64,000 nt of DNA. It comes from Affinundibacterium flavidum (GTDB taxonomy: Bacteria; Pseudomonadota; Gammaproteobacteria; Burkholderiales; Burkholderiaceae_D). Of the stretch, positions 27,044-35,875 are shown piece after piece. The notes beneath the pieces were generated by a model. It made no database searches, was not told where the DNA came from, and saw only the letters and a list, made by a program, of their open reading frames with translations. The position numbers and the translations under genes are program-made. Position 1 is the first letter of the stretch, and each line of letters opens with the position of its first letter. Where the stretch lies: contig NZ_JACOGA010000017.1 of assembly GCF_014284175.1 (NCBI RefSeq), positions 62,001-126,000 of the forward strand, given 5' to 3'.

Positions 27044-28219
27044 CTAATTCATCACATTCAGTTCTTCCGTACGGCGCGGTGGATAAGTTTCCCACTTGCT
27101 GCAACCCGGACATTGCCAATAGAATTGCCGCGCTTTAAAACCGCAATGCGTGCATTGGTAGCGTGTGAATTTTTGGGCATAACCACTCACCAGAGTTTTG
27201 ACGATGGACAATTCCGGCAAGACCTCTGGCGGTGCTACTAACATGCGTGCGTCGAGCAACTTATCCAAGCCAAGTAAGGTCGGGGTGCGGCGCAATTCAT
27301 TGCCTACCAATTGATTGGCATCAGCCGCAGTTTCCAACTCTAGCGTCGCTTTAAACACCACCTCCAGCAAATCAATCGACGGTGTTTCTGCCATATAGGA
27401 TTTCAACAAATTCAAACCTTCTTGTGGACGCTCTAATTTACGATAACCATCCATCAAGCGTTGCGCTACCAAAGCCACATGGGGCACGCTTTGCTGCTCG
27501 ACTCTGCGCCATGCCAATACCGCTTGTTCTACATCACCTTTTGCCAAATGAATATCGCCTGACAAAATCACCGCACGCACGTTATGACGATCGGTGGCAA
27601 TCGCTTTATCTAACATCGCCATCGCGGCTTCAGGATGCGTATGCACCAATTCATCTTGCGCGATTTCACAGTAAAACTGGGCAATTTCTTTTTGTCGCCC
27701 ACCAGCACCAGACTCTTGCAAAGCATGGGCCGCATCAATTGCACGCAACCATTCCTTTTCTTTTTGATAAATTTCGAGCAAAGCCTTACGGGCTGGAATC
27801 GCATATTGCCCTGCGACGAGTTGATTGAAAGTTTCTTCGGCGCGGTCTAATAAACCTGCCTTCAGATAATCCTGTCCCAATTCGAACATCGCCTGCGTTT
27901 GCTGCTCTATCGGTAAATCAGGGCGTGATAATAAATTTTGATGAACACGAATTGCGCGTTCGGTTTCACCACGACGGCGGAATAAATTACCGAGCGCAAA
28001 ATGTAATTCGACGGTCTCAGGATTCAGTTTTAAGATTTCGATAAAAGCATCAATCGCTTTATCGGGTTGCTCATTGAGCAAAAAATTTAAGCCTTTAAAA
28101 TAACCTTTAGGCAGGCTGCTCGATTCAGAAATCAATTGACGGATATCGACCCGCGCAGCGATCCAACCTAAGCTAAAAAAGAGAGGAATACCTAGTAACC
28201 ACCAGATTTCAAATTCCAT
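27044..28219 (-). CDS. lapB: LPS assembly protein LapB (TPR protein)
   Basis: This membrane-anchored TPR protein controls LpxC degradation by FtsH and coordinates LPS synthesis in Gram-negative bacteria. The 391 aa start with a single N-terminal transmembrane helix (FEIWWLLGIPLFFSLGWIAA). Multiple TPR repeats follow (for example AIDAFIEILKLNPETVELHF, ALGNLFRRRGETERAIRVHQ). The C-terminus is a rubredoxin-like metal site with two CxxC pairs: CTHCGFKARQFYWQCPGCSKW is split as CTHC and CPGC. It follows lapA after 31 bases in the usual lapA-lapB order. Confidence 0.95.
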   Translation of the reverse strand: MEFEIWWLLGIPLFFSLGWIAARVDIRQLISESSSLPKGYFKGLNFLLNEQPDKAIDAFIEILKLNPETVELHFALGNLFRRRGETERAIRVHQNLLSRPDLPIEQQTQAMFELGQDYLKAGLLDRAEETFNQLVAGQYAIPARKALLEIYQKEKEWLRAIDAAHALQESGAGGRQKEIAQFYCEIAQDELVHTHPEAAMAMLDKAIATDRHNVRAVILSGDIHLAKGDVEQAVLAWRRVEQQSVPHVALVAQRLMDGYRKLERPQEGLNLLKSYMAETPSIDLLEVVFKATLELETAADANQLVGNELRRTPTLLGLDKLLDARMLVAPPEVLPELSIVKTLVSGYAQKFTRYQCTHCGFKARQFYWQCPGCSKWETYPPRRTEELNVMN

Positions 28220-28250
28220 AGTGACGGGTCTCAGTGGGGAGGATTAAAGA

Positions 28251-28577
28251 TTAAGTATTGCGGATGACGTTAGGAATCGCATCTGGCGTCGGCGCCTGAT
28301 TTGCTGTCGCTTGTTCAATCTGACGTTCTTTTTCGATCTCTGCAATCGTCTTTTTATGACGTGAAATATCACGACGATGACGGAAAACCATCGGTGCCAT
28401 CGCCAGCAGGCAGAATACGGCACCAGCAACAAAAAAACACAACAATAAGATCACTAAAGGTGCCGATTGTTGATAGCCCCAGAAATACTCGAGCGTGACG
28501 ATTTTATCGTTTTTCAGCGCAAAGCCTAAAAAGGCGATAAATACCAGCAGCCAAATAAATTTAGAAATAATTTTCAT
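28251..28577 (-). CDS. lapA: LPS assembly protein A domain-containing protein
   Basis: This 108-aa inner-membrane protein is the partner of LapB in the LPS assembly pathway. Two hydrophobic segments of about residues 5-24 and 38-62 (APLVILLLCFFVAGAVFCLL) are followed by a charged cytoplasmic helix (RHRRDISRHKKTIAEIEKE). This is the DUF1049/LapA layout. It lies upstream of lapB on the same strand, and downstream of ihfB with a terminator in between. Confidence 0.9.
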   Translation of the reverse strand: MKIISKFIWLLVFIAFLGFALKNDKIVTLEYFWGYQQSAPLVILLLCFFVAGAVFCLLAMAPMVFRHRRDISRHKKTIAEIEKERQIEQATANQAPTPDAIPNVIRNT

Positions 28578-28704
28578 AGTTAGCCTAAGTTGCCAAAGTT
28601 ACGAATAGCAATCAAAGTGGTACATTTTTACAAACCAGTCGATCTACCATTACCGATTCGTCAACATACTCAAGACAATGATTCAACAAGTGAAATTGTA
28701 CGTG

Positions 28705-28748
28705 AAAAAAAACGGCATATCGGGAAATCCCTTATGCCGTTTTGTTTT
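28705..28748 (-). terminator. Intrinsic terminator after ihfB
   Basis: On the minus strand an 11-bp stem aaaacggcata / tatgccgtttt with a 13-base loop ends in a run of eight T. It separates the rpsA-ihfB transcript from lapAB; a T-rich run on the other side means it could also act in the plus direction. Confidence 0.85.
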
Positions 28749-28787
28749 CTTAGTGCAAATTACTCACTTTTTTCCACACTACGCATG

Positions 28788-29093
28788 CTAATCATGCAGT
28801 ATGGGCTGGCCGACTGTCGCATCTACCCGTTCTCGTAATTCTTTACCTGGTTTGAAATGCGGCACCCGTTTTTCGGGCACCATCACTTTGTCACCAGATT
28901 TAGGATTACGACCAATCCGCGGTGGACGGCTATTTAAAGCGAAACTACCAAAGCCGCGAATTTCTATGCGTTGACCAGTAGCCAAGGCATCGGACATCGC
29001 GTCCAAAATAGTTTTGACGGCGATATCCACATCTTTAGCTACCAGTTGTGGATACCGCTCAGCCAGACGAGCAATTAGCTCTGACTTGGTCAT
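28788..29093 (-). CDS. ihfB: Integration host factor subunit beta
   Basis: This 101-aa DNA-bending histone-like protein forms IHF with IhfA. It has the HU/IHF fold with the signature GFGSFALNSRPPRIGRNPKSG and the flexible arm ending in PGKELRERVD. The N-terminus TKSELIARLAERYPQLVAKD is typical of the beta subunit. It lies 20 bases downstream of rpsA, the conserved rpsA-ihfB pair, and is followed by a terminator. Confidence 0.97.
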   Translation of the reverse strand: MTKSELIARLAERYPQLVAKDVDIAVKTILDAMSDALATGQRIEIRGFGSFALNSRPPRIGRNPKSGDKVMVPEKRVPHFKPGKELRERVDATVGQPILHD

Positions 29094-29113
29094 AGATAAG
29101 GCCTAGTCGTCGC

Positions 29114-30835
29114 TTAGTTTTTGTTATCGAGCTTAGCTTTCAACAAAGCACCGAGGCTTGTTGTGCCAGAAGCTGCATTGGAGTCAACAGCTGATGACAT
29201 TTTTTGCATTGCTTCTTGTGTATCAGCGGAATCTTTTGCCTTGATAGACAATTGGATACCACGTGCTTTACGGTCGATATTCAATACCAAAGCCTCAACT
29301 GTGTCGCCAACTTTCAAGTGTGTACCAGCATCTTCCACGCGGTCGCGGGAGATTTCTGATGCACGCAAGTAGCCTTCAACTTCGTCAGCCAATTGGATTA
29401 CAGCACCTTTAGCTTCAACAGATTTCACTGTACCAGTGACCAATGCGCCTTTGTCGTTCATTGCGCAGTAGTTGTTGAATGGGTCGCCTTCCAATTGTTT
29501 AACGCCTAAGGAAACGCGCTCACGTTCAACGTCGATCGCCAATACGATGGCTTCCAACTCGTCACCTTTCTTGAAGCGACGAACTGCTTCTTCGCCTGTT
29601 TCGTTCCAAGACAAATCAGACAAATGCACCAAACCATCGATGTTGCCTGTCAAGCCAATGAACACGCCGAAGTCAGTAATAGACTTGATCGCGCCTTTAA
29701 CTTTGTCGCCTTTTTTGAAGTTCAAGGAGAAGTCATCCCATGGATTTGCTTTGCATTGTTTCATGCCCAAGCTGATACGACGACGTTCTTCGTCGATTTC
29801 CAATACCATAACTTCAACTTCGTCGCCCAATTGAACAACTTTGTTTGGTGCAACGTTTTTGTTAGTCCAATCCATTTCAGAAACGTGGACCAAACCTTCG
29901 ATACCTTGCTCGACTTCAACGAACGCACCGTAGTCAGTGAGGTTCGTTACTTTACCGAACAAACGTGTGTTTGCTGGGTAACGACGTGCCAAACCTGTCC
30001 AAGGATCGTCGCCCAATTGCTTAACGCCCAGGGACACACGGTTTTTCTCTTGATCAAATTTGAGGATCTTCGCAGTGATTTCTTGACCCACTGTGAGAAC
30101 TTCAGATGGGTGACGCACACGACGCCATGCCAAATCAGTGATGTGCAACAAACCATCGATGCCGCCCAAATCAACGAACGCACCGTAGTCAGTGATGTTT
30201 TTAACCAAGCCAGTAACCACTGTGCCTTCTTTCAGGTTTTCCATCAATTTCTGACGTTCTTCACCCATAGAAGCTTCAACAACTGCACGACGTGACAACA
30301 CAACGTTGTTACGCTTACGGTCGAGCTTGATAACTTTGAATTCCATAGTTTTGCCTTCGTAAGGAGTTGTATCCTTAACTGGGCGTGTATCAACCAAAGA
30401 ACCTGGCAAGAAAGCGCGGATGCCGTTCGTGAGAACAGTCAAACCACCTTTAACTTTACCATTAACTGTACCAACCACCATTTCGCCAGACTCCAGCGCT
30501 TTTTCGAGCGCGAGCCATGATGCCAAACGTTTTGCTTTGTCGCGGGACAAGATTGTGTCGCCGAAACCGTTTTCCAATGATTCGATCGCTACGGATACGA
30601 AATCACCGATGTTAACTTCCAATTCACCTTGGTCGTTTTTGAATTCTTCAACAGGGATGAAGGCTTCTGATTTGAGGCCAGCATTAACGATCACGAAGTT
30701 GTGGTCGATGCGAACGACTTCAGCAGAAATCACTTCGCCAGAGCGCATATCTTGGCGGGATAAAGATTCTTCGAACAATGCTGCAAAGCTGTCAGCACCA
30801 GTTGCGAAATCTTGAGTCATGAATACAGTAGACAT
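29114..30835 (-). CDS. rpsA: 30S ribosomal protein S1
   Basis: This 573-aa protein helps the ribosome bind and unfold mRNA. Six S1 RNA-binding repeats are visible; repeats 3-6 share motifs such as VTGLVKNITDYGAFVDLGGI, DGLLHITDLAWRRV, and KGDKVKGAIKSITDFGVFIG. The N-terminal two repeats, which bind the ribosome, are more divergent. The gene sits between cmk and ihfB, as in most proteobacteria. The ATG at 30835 has no recognisable Shine-Dalgarno sequence; rpsA in Escherichia coli is also known for lacking a strong one. An in-frame ATG five codons later is possible. Confidence 0.97.
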   Translation of the reverse strand: MSTVFMTQDFATGADSFAALFEESLSRQDMRSGEVISAEVVRIDHNFVIVNAGLKSEAFIPVEEFKNDQGELEVNIGDFVSVAIESLENGFGDTILSRDKAKRLASWLALEKALESGEMVVGTVNGKVKGGLTVLTNGIRAFLPGSLVDTRPVKDTTPYEGKTMEFKVIKLDRKRNNVVLSRRAVVEASMGEERQKLMENLKEGTVVTGLVKNITDYGAFVDLGGIDGLLHITDLAWRRVRHPSEVLTVGQEITAKILKFDQEKNRVSLGVKQLGDDPWTGLARRYPANTRLFGKVTNLTDYGAFVEVEQGIEGLVHVSEMDWTNKNVAPNKVVQLGDEVEVMVLEIDEERRRISLGMKQCKANPWDDFSLNFKKGDKVKGAIKSITDFGVFIGLTGNIDGLVHLSDLSWNETGEEAVRRFKKGDELEAIVLAIDVERERVSLGVKQLEGDPFNNYCAMNDKGALVTGTVKSVEAKGAVIQLADEVEGYLRASEISRDRVEDAGTHLKVGDTVEALVLNIDRKARGIQLSIKAKDSADTQEAMQKMSSAVDSNAASGTTSLGALLKAKLDNKN

Positions 30836-31045
30836 AATATTTACGGGTTAGCCGGAATAGGACAAAAGGTCTATTTACCGGGTTGGGTTAAACAACCCCA
30901 TTTAGATTTTGCATTGAAGCAAAAAAACTAAGTGGGAACTAAAGAAGAGATATCAACAAATTCGGCAGACGAACCAAATTCACAAAAGTCTCGAGGTAAC
31001 TCTAGAAATTCAATTTTGGGAGTGCAGTGCTAGGCGCTTCCCGGA

Positions 31046-31063
31046 GTAATACTTAAGTATTAC
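31046..31063. repeat. Perfect 18-bp palindrome in the cmk-rpsA spacer
   Basis: The sequence gtaatacttaagtattac is its own reverse complement. It stands in the 266-base spacer upstream of rpsA and downstream of cmk. There is no T-run next to it, so it is not a classical terminator. It could be an operator or an RNA stem in the rpsA leader. Confidence 0.5.
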
Positions 31064-31101
31064 GAGGACAAGCAACAACGCAATGCGCCCCACAATTGGA
31101 T

Positions 31102-31782
31102 TTATCGAGCTTCCCTTAATACACTAGCGTAAAGACTGAGTATCTGATGCACTGCTTCATTCGCAGTGATATGAGACGTATCGAGTAAGAACGCGCCTGG
31201 TGCGGGTTTGAGAGGCGCTTCTGTGCGAGCCATGTCGCGAGCATCACGTTCTGCCAAATCTTTTACCAAGTCTTCCATATTAGCAGGAAAACCCTTTTCA
31301 ATCAATTGCTTATAGCGGCGATTTGCACGCGCTTCCACACTTGCTGTCAAAAAAACTTTTTGGATTGCATCGGGGAAGATTACCGTACCCATGTCGCGAC
31401 CATCGGCGACTAAACCTGGGGCTTGACGAAATGATACTTGCAACTCCACCAAAGCTTTGCGCACCAATGGTAAAACTGCAATTTTTGAAGCAGCCACGCC
31501 TATCGCTTCTTGCCTCACCGCATCAGTGACATCGTCTCCGGCGAGAAAAACGTGGCCTTTTTCAAAACGACATGGCAACACACGTGCCAGATCGGCAATT
31601 TGTTGCTCTTCCCACAAGTCGATGCCGTGGCGTATCGCCGACAAAGCGGTTAAACGATAGAGCGCGCCAGAATCGAGGTAATGAAATCCCAATTGTTTGG
31701 CGACACGATGCGCGACCGTCCCTTTACCAGAAGCGGTCGGACCATCAATGCTAATGACAGGAAATTGATTGGAACCGTTCAA
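31102..31782 (-). CDS. cmk: Cytidylate kinase
   Basis: This kinase phosphorylates (d)CMP with ATP. It has 226 aa, typical. The P-loop is IDGPTASGKGTVAHRVAKQL at residues 11-30, and the CMP-binding part has LDSGALYRLTALSA. DGRDMGTVIFPDA and the lid segment RANRRYKQLIEKG are also family features. Its ATG overlaps the aroA stop by 4 bases (31779-31782), so it is translationally coupled to aroA. The order aroA-cmk-rpsA-ihfB is conserved in proteobacteria. Confidence 0.96.
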   Translation of the reverse strand: MNGSNQFPVISIDGPTASGKGTVAHRVAKQLGFHYLDSGALYRLTALSAIRHGIDLWEEQQIADLARVLPCRFEKGHVFLAGDDVTDAVRQEAIGVAASKIAVLPLVRKALVELQVSFRQAPGLVADGRDMGTVIFPDAIQKVFLTASVEARANRRYKQLIEKGFPANMEDLVKDLAERDARDMARTEAPLKPAPGAFLLDTSHITANEAVHQILSLYASVLREAR

Positions 31783-33116
31783 AATAAATCCTCGTGTTTG
31801 ATCTTAACAAAGGCTTCGAAGAAATCAGGAAAAGTCTTGGCAACACACTTAGGATCATTAATCCGCATAGAAGCACCACGGCGCACAACGCCATCCAAGG
31901 TCGCCAAAGAAAAGCACATCGCCATTCTGTGATCATCATAAGTATCTATCGTCGCTGGCGCAAGTTCTGCGGGTGGCGTGACGGTCATAAAGTCTTGACC
32001 TTCCTCAACGATTGCACCAAGTTTGCGCAATTCCGTTGCCATTGCCACAATGCGGTCTGTCTCTTTAACGCGCCAGCTTTCGATATTACGCAGAGTGGTC
32101 GTGCCGTTCGCATACAAAGCAGCGATTGCGATTGTCATGGCGGCATCGGGAATGTGGTTGAAATCCATATCAATCGCTTGTAGCGCGCCTTGGGTTTCCG
32201 CTTCTATCCAGTTATCACCCATGGTGATTTTAGCGCCCATTTTTTCTAAAGCTTCCGCAAAACGAACATCGCCTTGTATGCTATTTTTACCAACGCCCTC
32301 GACCCGAATCGGACCGCCTGCAATCGCACCAGCTGCTAAGAAATAAGAAGCAGATGAGGCATCCCCTTCCACATACACGACACCCGGCGACACATAATGT
32401 TGACCAGCTTTAATCGTAAATCGTTGCCAACCATCGCGCACAACTTCTACGCCAAAACGCGCCATCAAATTCAAGGTGATTTCAATATAGGGCTTAGAAA
32501 TCAAATCACCAACCACCTCAATCACAACATCACTATGATGCGCGGCGAGTGGTGACGCCATGAGCAAGGCAGTTAAAAATTGACTAGAAACATTGCCCTT
32601 CACTTGCATCTGTTGCGCATGAATATGACCGCGTTTGATATGCAATGGCGGATAACCTGGATTGCCGGTGTAATCAATCTGTGCACCAACAGCATTCAAG
32701 GCATCGACCAAATCGCCGATAGGACGCTCATGCATACGCGCCACGCCATGCACTGTGTAATCACCACCTAAAACCGCCAGTGCCGCGACTAAGGGACGAA
32801 TTGCGGTACCCGCATTCCCCATAAACAAATCGGCATGATGATTTGGAAAAGCACCGTTTGCACCAGTCACTGTGTAATTATGCGAGTCACCCTCTTGCGT
32901 CCAATGTACACCGAGTTTTTGCAAAGCATTCAACATCACCATCGTGTCATCAGATGCCAGCAGATCATGAATCTGGGTGGTGCCTTTGGATAAAGCAGCT
33001 AGTAATAGAATGCGATTTGAAATGCTTTTGGAGCCGGGCAAGCGCACTGTGCCTTGCACTTTCATGACTGGATGTAAATCGAGATGATGTGGATATTGCT
33101 TGCTGTGATCTTTCAT
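31779..33116 (-). CDS. aroA: 3-phosphoshikimate 1-carboxyvinyltransferase (EPSP synthase)
   Basis: This enzyme is the sixth step of the shikimate pathway, joining phosphoenolpyruvate to shikimate-3-phosphate. I chose the ATG at 33116 (445 aa), with GAGAAA 6 bases upstream; the longer frame begins with TTG at 33128. Signature stretches are LPGSKSISNRILLLAALSKG near the N-terminus, LFMGNAGTAIRPLVAALAVL, and the C-terminal RVKETDRIVAMATELRKLGA with YDDHRMAMCFSLA. The LFMGNAGTAIRP motif (GNAGTA) is of the ordinary class I type. It is coupled to cmk by a 4-base overlap. Confidence 0.97.
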   Translation of the reverse strand: MKDHSKQYPHHLDLHPVMKVQGTVRLPGSKSISNRILLLAALSKGTTQIHDLLASDDTMVMLNALQKLGVHWTQEGDSHNYTVTGANGAFPNHHADLFMGNAGTAIRPLVAALAVLGGDYTVHGVARMHERPIGDLVDALNAVGAQIDYTGNPGYPPLHIKRGHIHAQQMQVKGNVSSQFLTALLMASPLAAHHSDVVIEVVGDLISKPYIEITLNLMARFGVEVVRDGWQRFTIKAGQHYVSPGVVYVEGDASSASYFLAAGAIAGGPIRVEGVGKNSIQGDVRFAEALEKMGAKITMGDNWIEAETQGALQAIDMDFNHIPDAAMTIAIAALYANGTTTLRNIESWRVKETDRIVAMATELRKLGAIVEEGQDFMTVTPPAELAPATIDTYDDHRMAMCFSLATLDGVVRRGASMRINDPKCVAKTFPDFFEAFVKIKHEDLF

Positions 33117-33157
33117 GCTTTTTCTCAATAATTCACTAACTAATTTTACCTAGGCAG

Positions 33158-33209
33158 GGTGCGCCATGCACACCGTTTCCTCAAACATTTGGTGCGCACG
33201 GCGCACCCT
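33158..33209. repeat. Short inverted repeat between aroA and tyrA
   Basis: The arms agggtgcgccatgcacacc and ggtgcgcacggcgcaccct pair with few mismatches around a 14-base loop. The element fills most of the 100-base spacer. It shares the 'agggtg(c/a)gc' start with the inverted repeats upstream of gyrA's stop and between tyrA and pheA. Confidence 0.75.
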
Positions 33210-33221
33210 ACTCAAATCCGC

Positions 33222-34151
33222 TCAATCACCGCCGTCTTTATTCTGCGCCTCTGCCGCTTCAATTGCCGAGATCCAGTTAATACGCGCTGTTTGTGCACGA
33301 CTATAGATCGCCTCTAAAGCCGCGCTATCACTCGCTACTAAACTCGCGCGCAATTGATTTAATTTGACGCTGTAGGAATCTAACTCCTCCAAAATCGCAT
33401 CACGATTCGCCAGACTAATATCTCGCCACATTTCTGGCGAAGATCCCGCAATTCGTGTGAAGTCACGGAACCCGCTTGCCGCATATTGAAACAAGCGATC
33501 AGCGTGTACCTTCGCAGCAATATCGTCGACTAGCGCGTAGGCTAACAAATGCGGTAAATGGCTAACTGAGGCAAAGACTTGATCGTGTTCCTCAGGACTC
33601 AAATGGTGAATGATTGCACCGCATGTACTCCAAGCCTGAGCAACCAATTCGACGGCTCGATCCGTATTTTCTTCGAGGCGTGTGATCACGACTTTTTTAT
33701 CGATATACAAATCATCAATCGCCGCTTCCGGGCCATTTTTTTCACGGCCCGCAATTGGATGAGCTGGTACAAATTGCGAGATTTTTTCTTGCAATGAATT
33801 TCGCGCAACAAGCACCACATCGGCTTTCGTGCTACCAACATCGCTTACGATAGTATGCCCTTGCAAATGCGGATAAATCGCACTGAGTATTTTCGTGGTC
33901 TGCGCAACTGGCGTGGCGATCACGATCATATCCGCATCGATGACAGCAGATGCGATATCGTCGGTAAAACTATCGATAATGCCTAATTGCTTCGCGGCTT
34001 CCAAAGAAGTCAAATGTCGATCTAAGCCAACAATATGTGCCACTGCTTGCGCTTTTTTCAAAGACAAAGCAAAAGAGCCACCGATCAGACCAACGCCGAT
34101 CAAGACAACTTTATTAAAAAGTGGACGCGCTTGCGTCGCTTGATTTTCCAT
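33222..34151 (-). CDS. tyrA: Prephenate dehydrogenase
   Basis: This NAD(P)-dependent enzyme of tyrosine biosynthesis converts prephenate to 4-hydroxyphenylpyruvate. It has 309 aa, a monofunctional TyrA without chorismate mutase. The Rossmann motif is VVLIGVGLIGGSFALSLKKA. The catalytic-His region lies in PAHPIAGREKNGPEAAIDDL, and SHLPHLLAYALV is also conserved. It lies between pheA and aroA in the conserved Burkholderiales string serC-pheA-tyrA-aroA. Confidence 0.95.
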   Translation of the reverse strand: MENQATQARPLFNKVVLIGVGLIGGSFALSLKKAQAVAHIVGLDRHLTSLEAAKQLGIIDSFTDDIASAVIDADMIVIATPVAQTTKILSAIYPHLQGHTIVSDVGSTKADVVLVARNSLQEKISQFVPAHPIAGREKNGPEAAIDDLYIDKKVVITRLEENTDRAVELVAQAWSTCGAIIHHLSPEEHDQVFASVSHLPHLLAYALVDDIAAKVHADRLFQYAASGFRDFTRIAGSSPEMWRDISLANRDAILEELDSYSVKLNQLRASLVASDSAALEAIYSRAQTARINWISAIEAAEAQNKDGGD

Positions 34152-34565
34152 CTTTATATCAATTCAAATGCTATGCAACGCTAAATCATCATTGTTGTCG
34201 CTCCTGCGTAGGAGAAACCCAGTATCGTAGGGCGGGTGAAACGCGCGCCGCCAGGCACACCGAGCTCCTAAACAGCGCGGGTTTCACCCCATAGGCGCTA
34301 ACCAAAATCAAGATATAGTGCGAAACTGCAGGCAGATTAGGTTTTCTCCTTCCCCTTCAAGGGGAAGGTCGGGATGGGGATGGGTTTTAGTCGGATAATT
34401 GACGACATTTCTTGCTCAAATCAAACCCATCCCCACCCTAACCCGCCCCTTGAAGGGGCGGGGACATAATATCTACGCAGCTTACTGCTAATTTTGATGT
34501 TTGGTTAGCGCCTATGGGGTTTCACCCGCCCTACAAAGTCGCTACACCTCTGCTGCTAACAGAAC
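34152..34565. other. 414-base spacer between pheA and tyrA, mostly palindromic
   Basis: No gene is seen. Most of the spacer is made of one nested inverted-repeat element (34227-34534), described separately. The remainder next to tyrA is too short to hold a gene; it should contain the tyrA ribosome-binding region. Confidence 0.8.
34227..34534. repeat. Nested long inverted repeat between pheA and tyrA
   Basis: The outer ends gtagggcgggtgaaac (34227) and gtttcacccgccctac (to 34534) are exact reverse complements. A second pair reads cataggcgctaaccaaa and tttggttagcgcctatg. The centre holds a third pair with purine-rich arms around aaaggggaaggtcgggatgg and aacccatccccaccctaacc, plus small hairpins ccccttcaagggg. 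No reading frame is present. It resembles a miniature inverted-repeat element with no obvious target-site duplication. Confidence 0.8.
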
Positions 34566-35639
34566 TTACACAGTACAGGGATAAGAACCTAATATCTTAA
34601 AAAACGCAGCATCCTGATTCAGCTCATCCATAGCAGCTTTCACCTTGGCATCCATCGCATGTCCCTCGACATCAACGTAGAAATAATATTCCCAATTACC
34701 AGTGCGCGCCGGGCGTGATTCAAAACGTGTCATAGAAACACCATGCTTAGACAGTGGTGCAAGCAAGTTATACACGGCACCCGCCTTATTTGGCGTCGCT
34801 AAAACAATAGAGGTCTGATCCTTACCGCTAGGCGTCGTATTCAAGCGCCCGACCACAGCAAAACGCGTACGGTTATGCGGATCATCCTGAATATGCGCAC
34901 TAACGATACCGAGATTATATTGATGTCCAGCGATCTCACTGGCAATCGCTGCCACACTGTAATCCGCACTTGCCATACGCGCCGCTTCTGCATTAGATGC
35001 AACCGCCTGACGTTCGACATGCGGAAAATGTTGATTCAGCCAAGCCTGACATTGTGCCAAGGCTTGTGAATGCGCACAAATGCGGGTCACACCTTCCATC
35101 GTGCCGGACTTACTCATCAAACTATGCTGAACTGGAATCGCCACTTCGCCACTGATCGCCAAGCTTGTTTGCAACAGCAAATCAAGGGTGCGGTTAATTG
35201 CACCTTCGGAAGAATTTTCGATAGGTACAACACCAAAATCAGCAGTGCCAGCTTCGGTCGCACGAAACACTTCGTCGATAGAAATACAAGGCAAAGCTTC
35301 GATTGCATGACCGAATTGTTTGTAGACAGCCTGTTCGCTGAATGTACCCACCGGCCCGAGAAATGCCACCACCACACGGCGCTCTAAAGCGCGGCATGCC
35401 GACATCACTTCACGAAAAATCAATTGAATATCGTCGTTAAGCAGAGGCCCCGTATTTTTCGCGGCCATATTGCGCAAAACTTGCGCTTCACGCTCAGGTC
35501 GAAAAACCGGTGCATTTGTTTCCGCTTTAACGTGGCCAACTTCTTGCGCAACACTTGCGCGCTGATTCAGCAATTCCAAAATCGCCGCATCAATCGCATC
35601 GATTTTTTCTCTGAGTGGGAGTAATTTATTGTCGTTCAT
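34566..35639 (-). CDS. pheA: Bifunctional chorismate mutase / prephenate dehydratase (P-protein)
   Basis: This protein carries two steps of phenylalanine biosynthesis. Residues 1-90 are an AroQ-type chorismate mutase (LREKIDAIDAAILELLNQRA, with Arg/Lys catalytic residues). Residues of about 93-270 are the prephenate dehydratase (VVAFLGPVGTFSEQAVYKQF, PIENSSEGAINRTLDLLL). A C-terminal ACT domain of about residues 280-355 (SIVLATPNKAGAVYNLLAPL, SMTRFESRPARTGNWEYYF) is the Phe feedback site, with the ESRP motif intact. The 357 aa match the family. It stands between serC and tyrA on the same strand. Confidence 0.96.
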   Translation of the reverse strand: MNDNKLLPLREKIDAIDAAILELLNQRASVAQEVGHVKAETNAPVFRPEREAQVLRNMAAKNTGPLLNDDIQLIFREVMSACRALERRVVVAFLGPVGTFSEQAVYKQFGHAIEALPCISIDEVFRATEAGTADFGVVPIENSSEGAINRTLDLLLQTSLAISGEVAIPVQHSLMSKSGTMEGVTRICAHSQALAQCQAWLNQHFPHVERQAVASNAEAARMASADYSVAAIASEIAGHQYNLGIVSAHIQDDPHNRTRFAVVGRLNTTPSGKDQTSIVLATPNKAGAVYNLLAPLSKHGVSMTRFESRPARTGNWEYYFYVDVEGHAMDAKVKAAMDELNQDAAFFKILGSYPCTV

Positions 35640-35843
35640 TTGAAAACCTAAAAACCGTTTTTAGATCAACCACACATCACGTGCAATTGAAAAATTTAAA
35701 TAATATGCTCAATCTTATTCAAGCTTGTGACTTGATTCATCAGCACCACGGTTTCTAGGTGATGGTGGATACCATGCGAAGAAAGGGCTGATGATTTTAA
35801 TTATTTTTTATTGATCCTGATCGTATCAGTTTCGGCAAACACT

Positions 35844-35867
35844 CCCTCTCCTGCAAGCGGGAGAGGG
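35844..35867. repeat. Short hairpin just after serC
   Basis: An 8-bp stem ccctctcc / ggagaggg with an 8-base loop begins 9 bases after the serC stop. There is no T-run, so it is at best a processing or weak termination structure, or a fragment of a dispersed palindrome. Confidence 0.6.
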
Positions 35868-35875
35868 AATTTAAT

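Noticed and set aside
26880..27119. 79-aa minus-strand frame with ETQRRRGAQRKEK and SATPRLRVLAL segments
   Set aside because: It is read through the long intergenic palindrome and the end of lapB. Such frames arise from the repeat and have no protein support.
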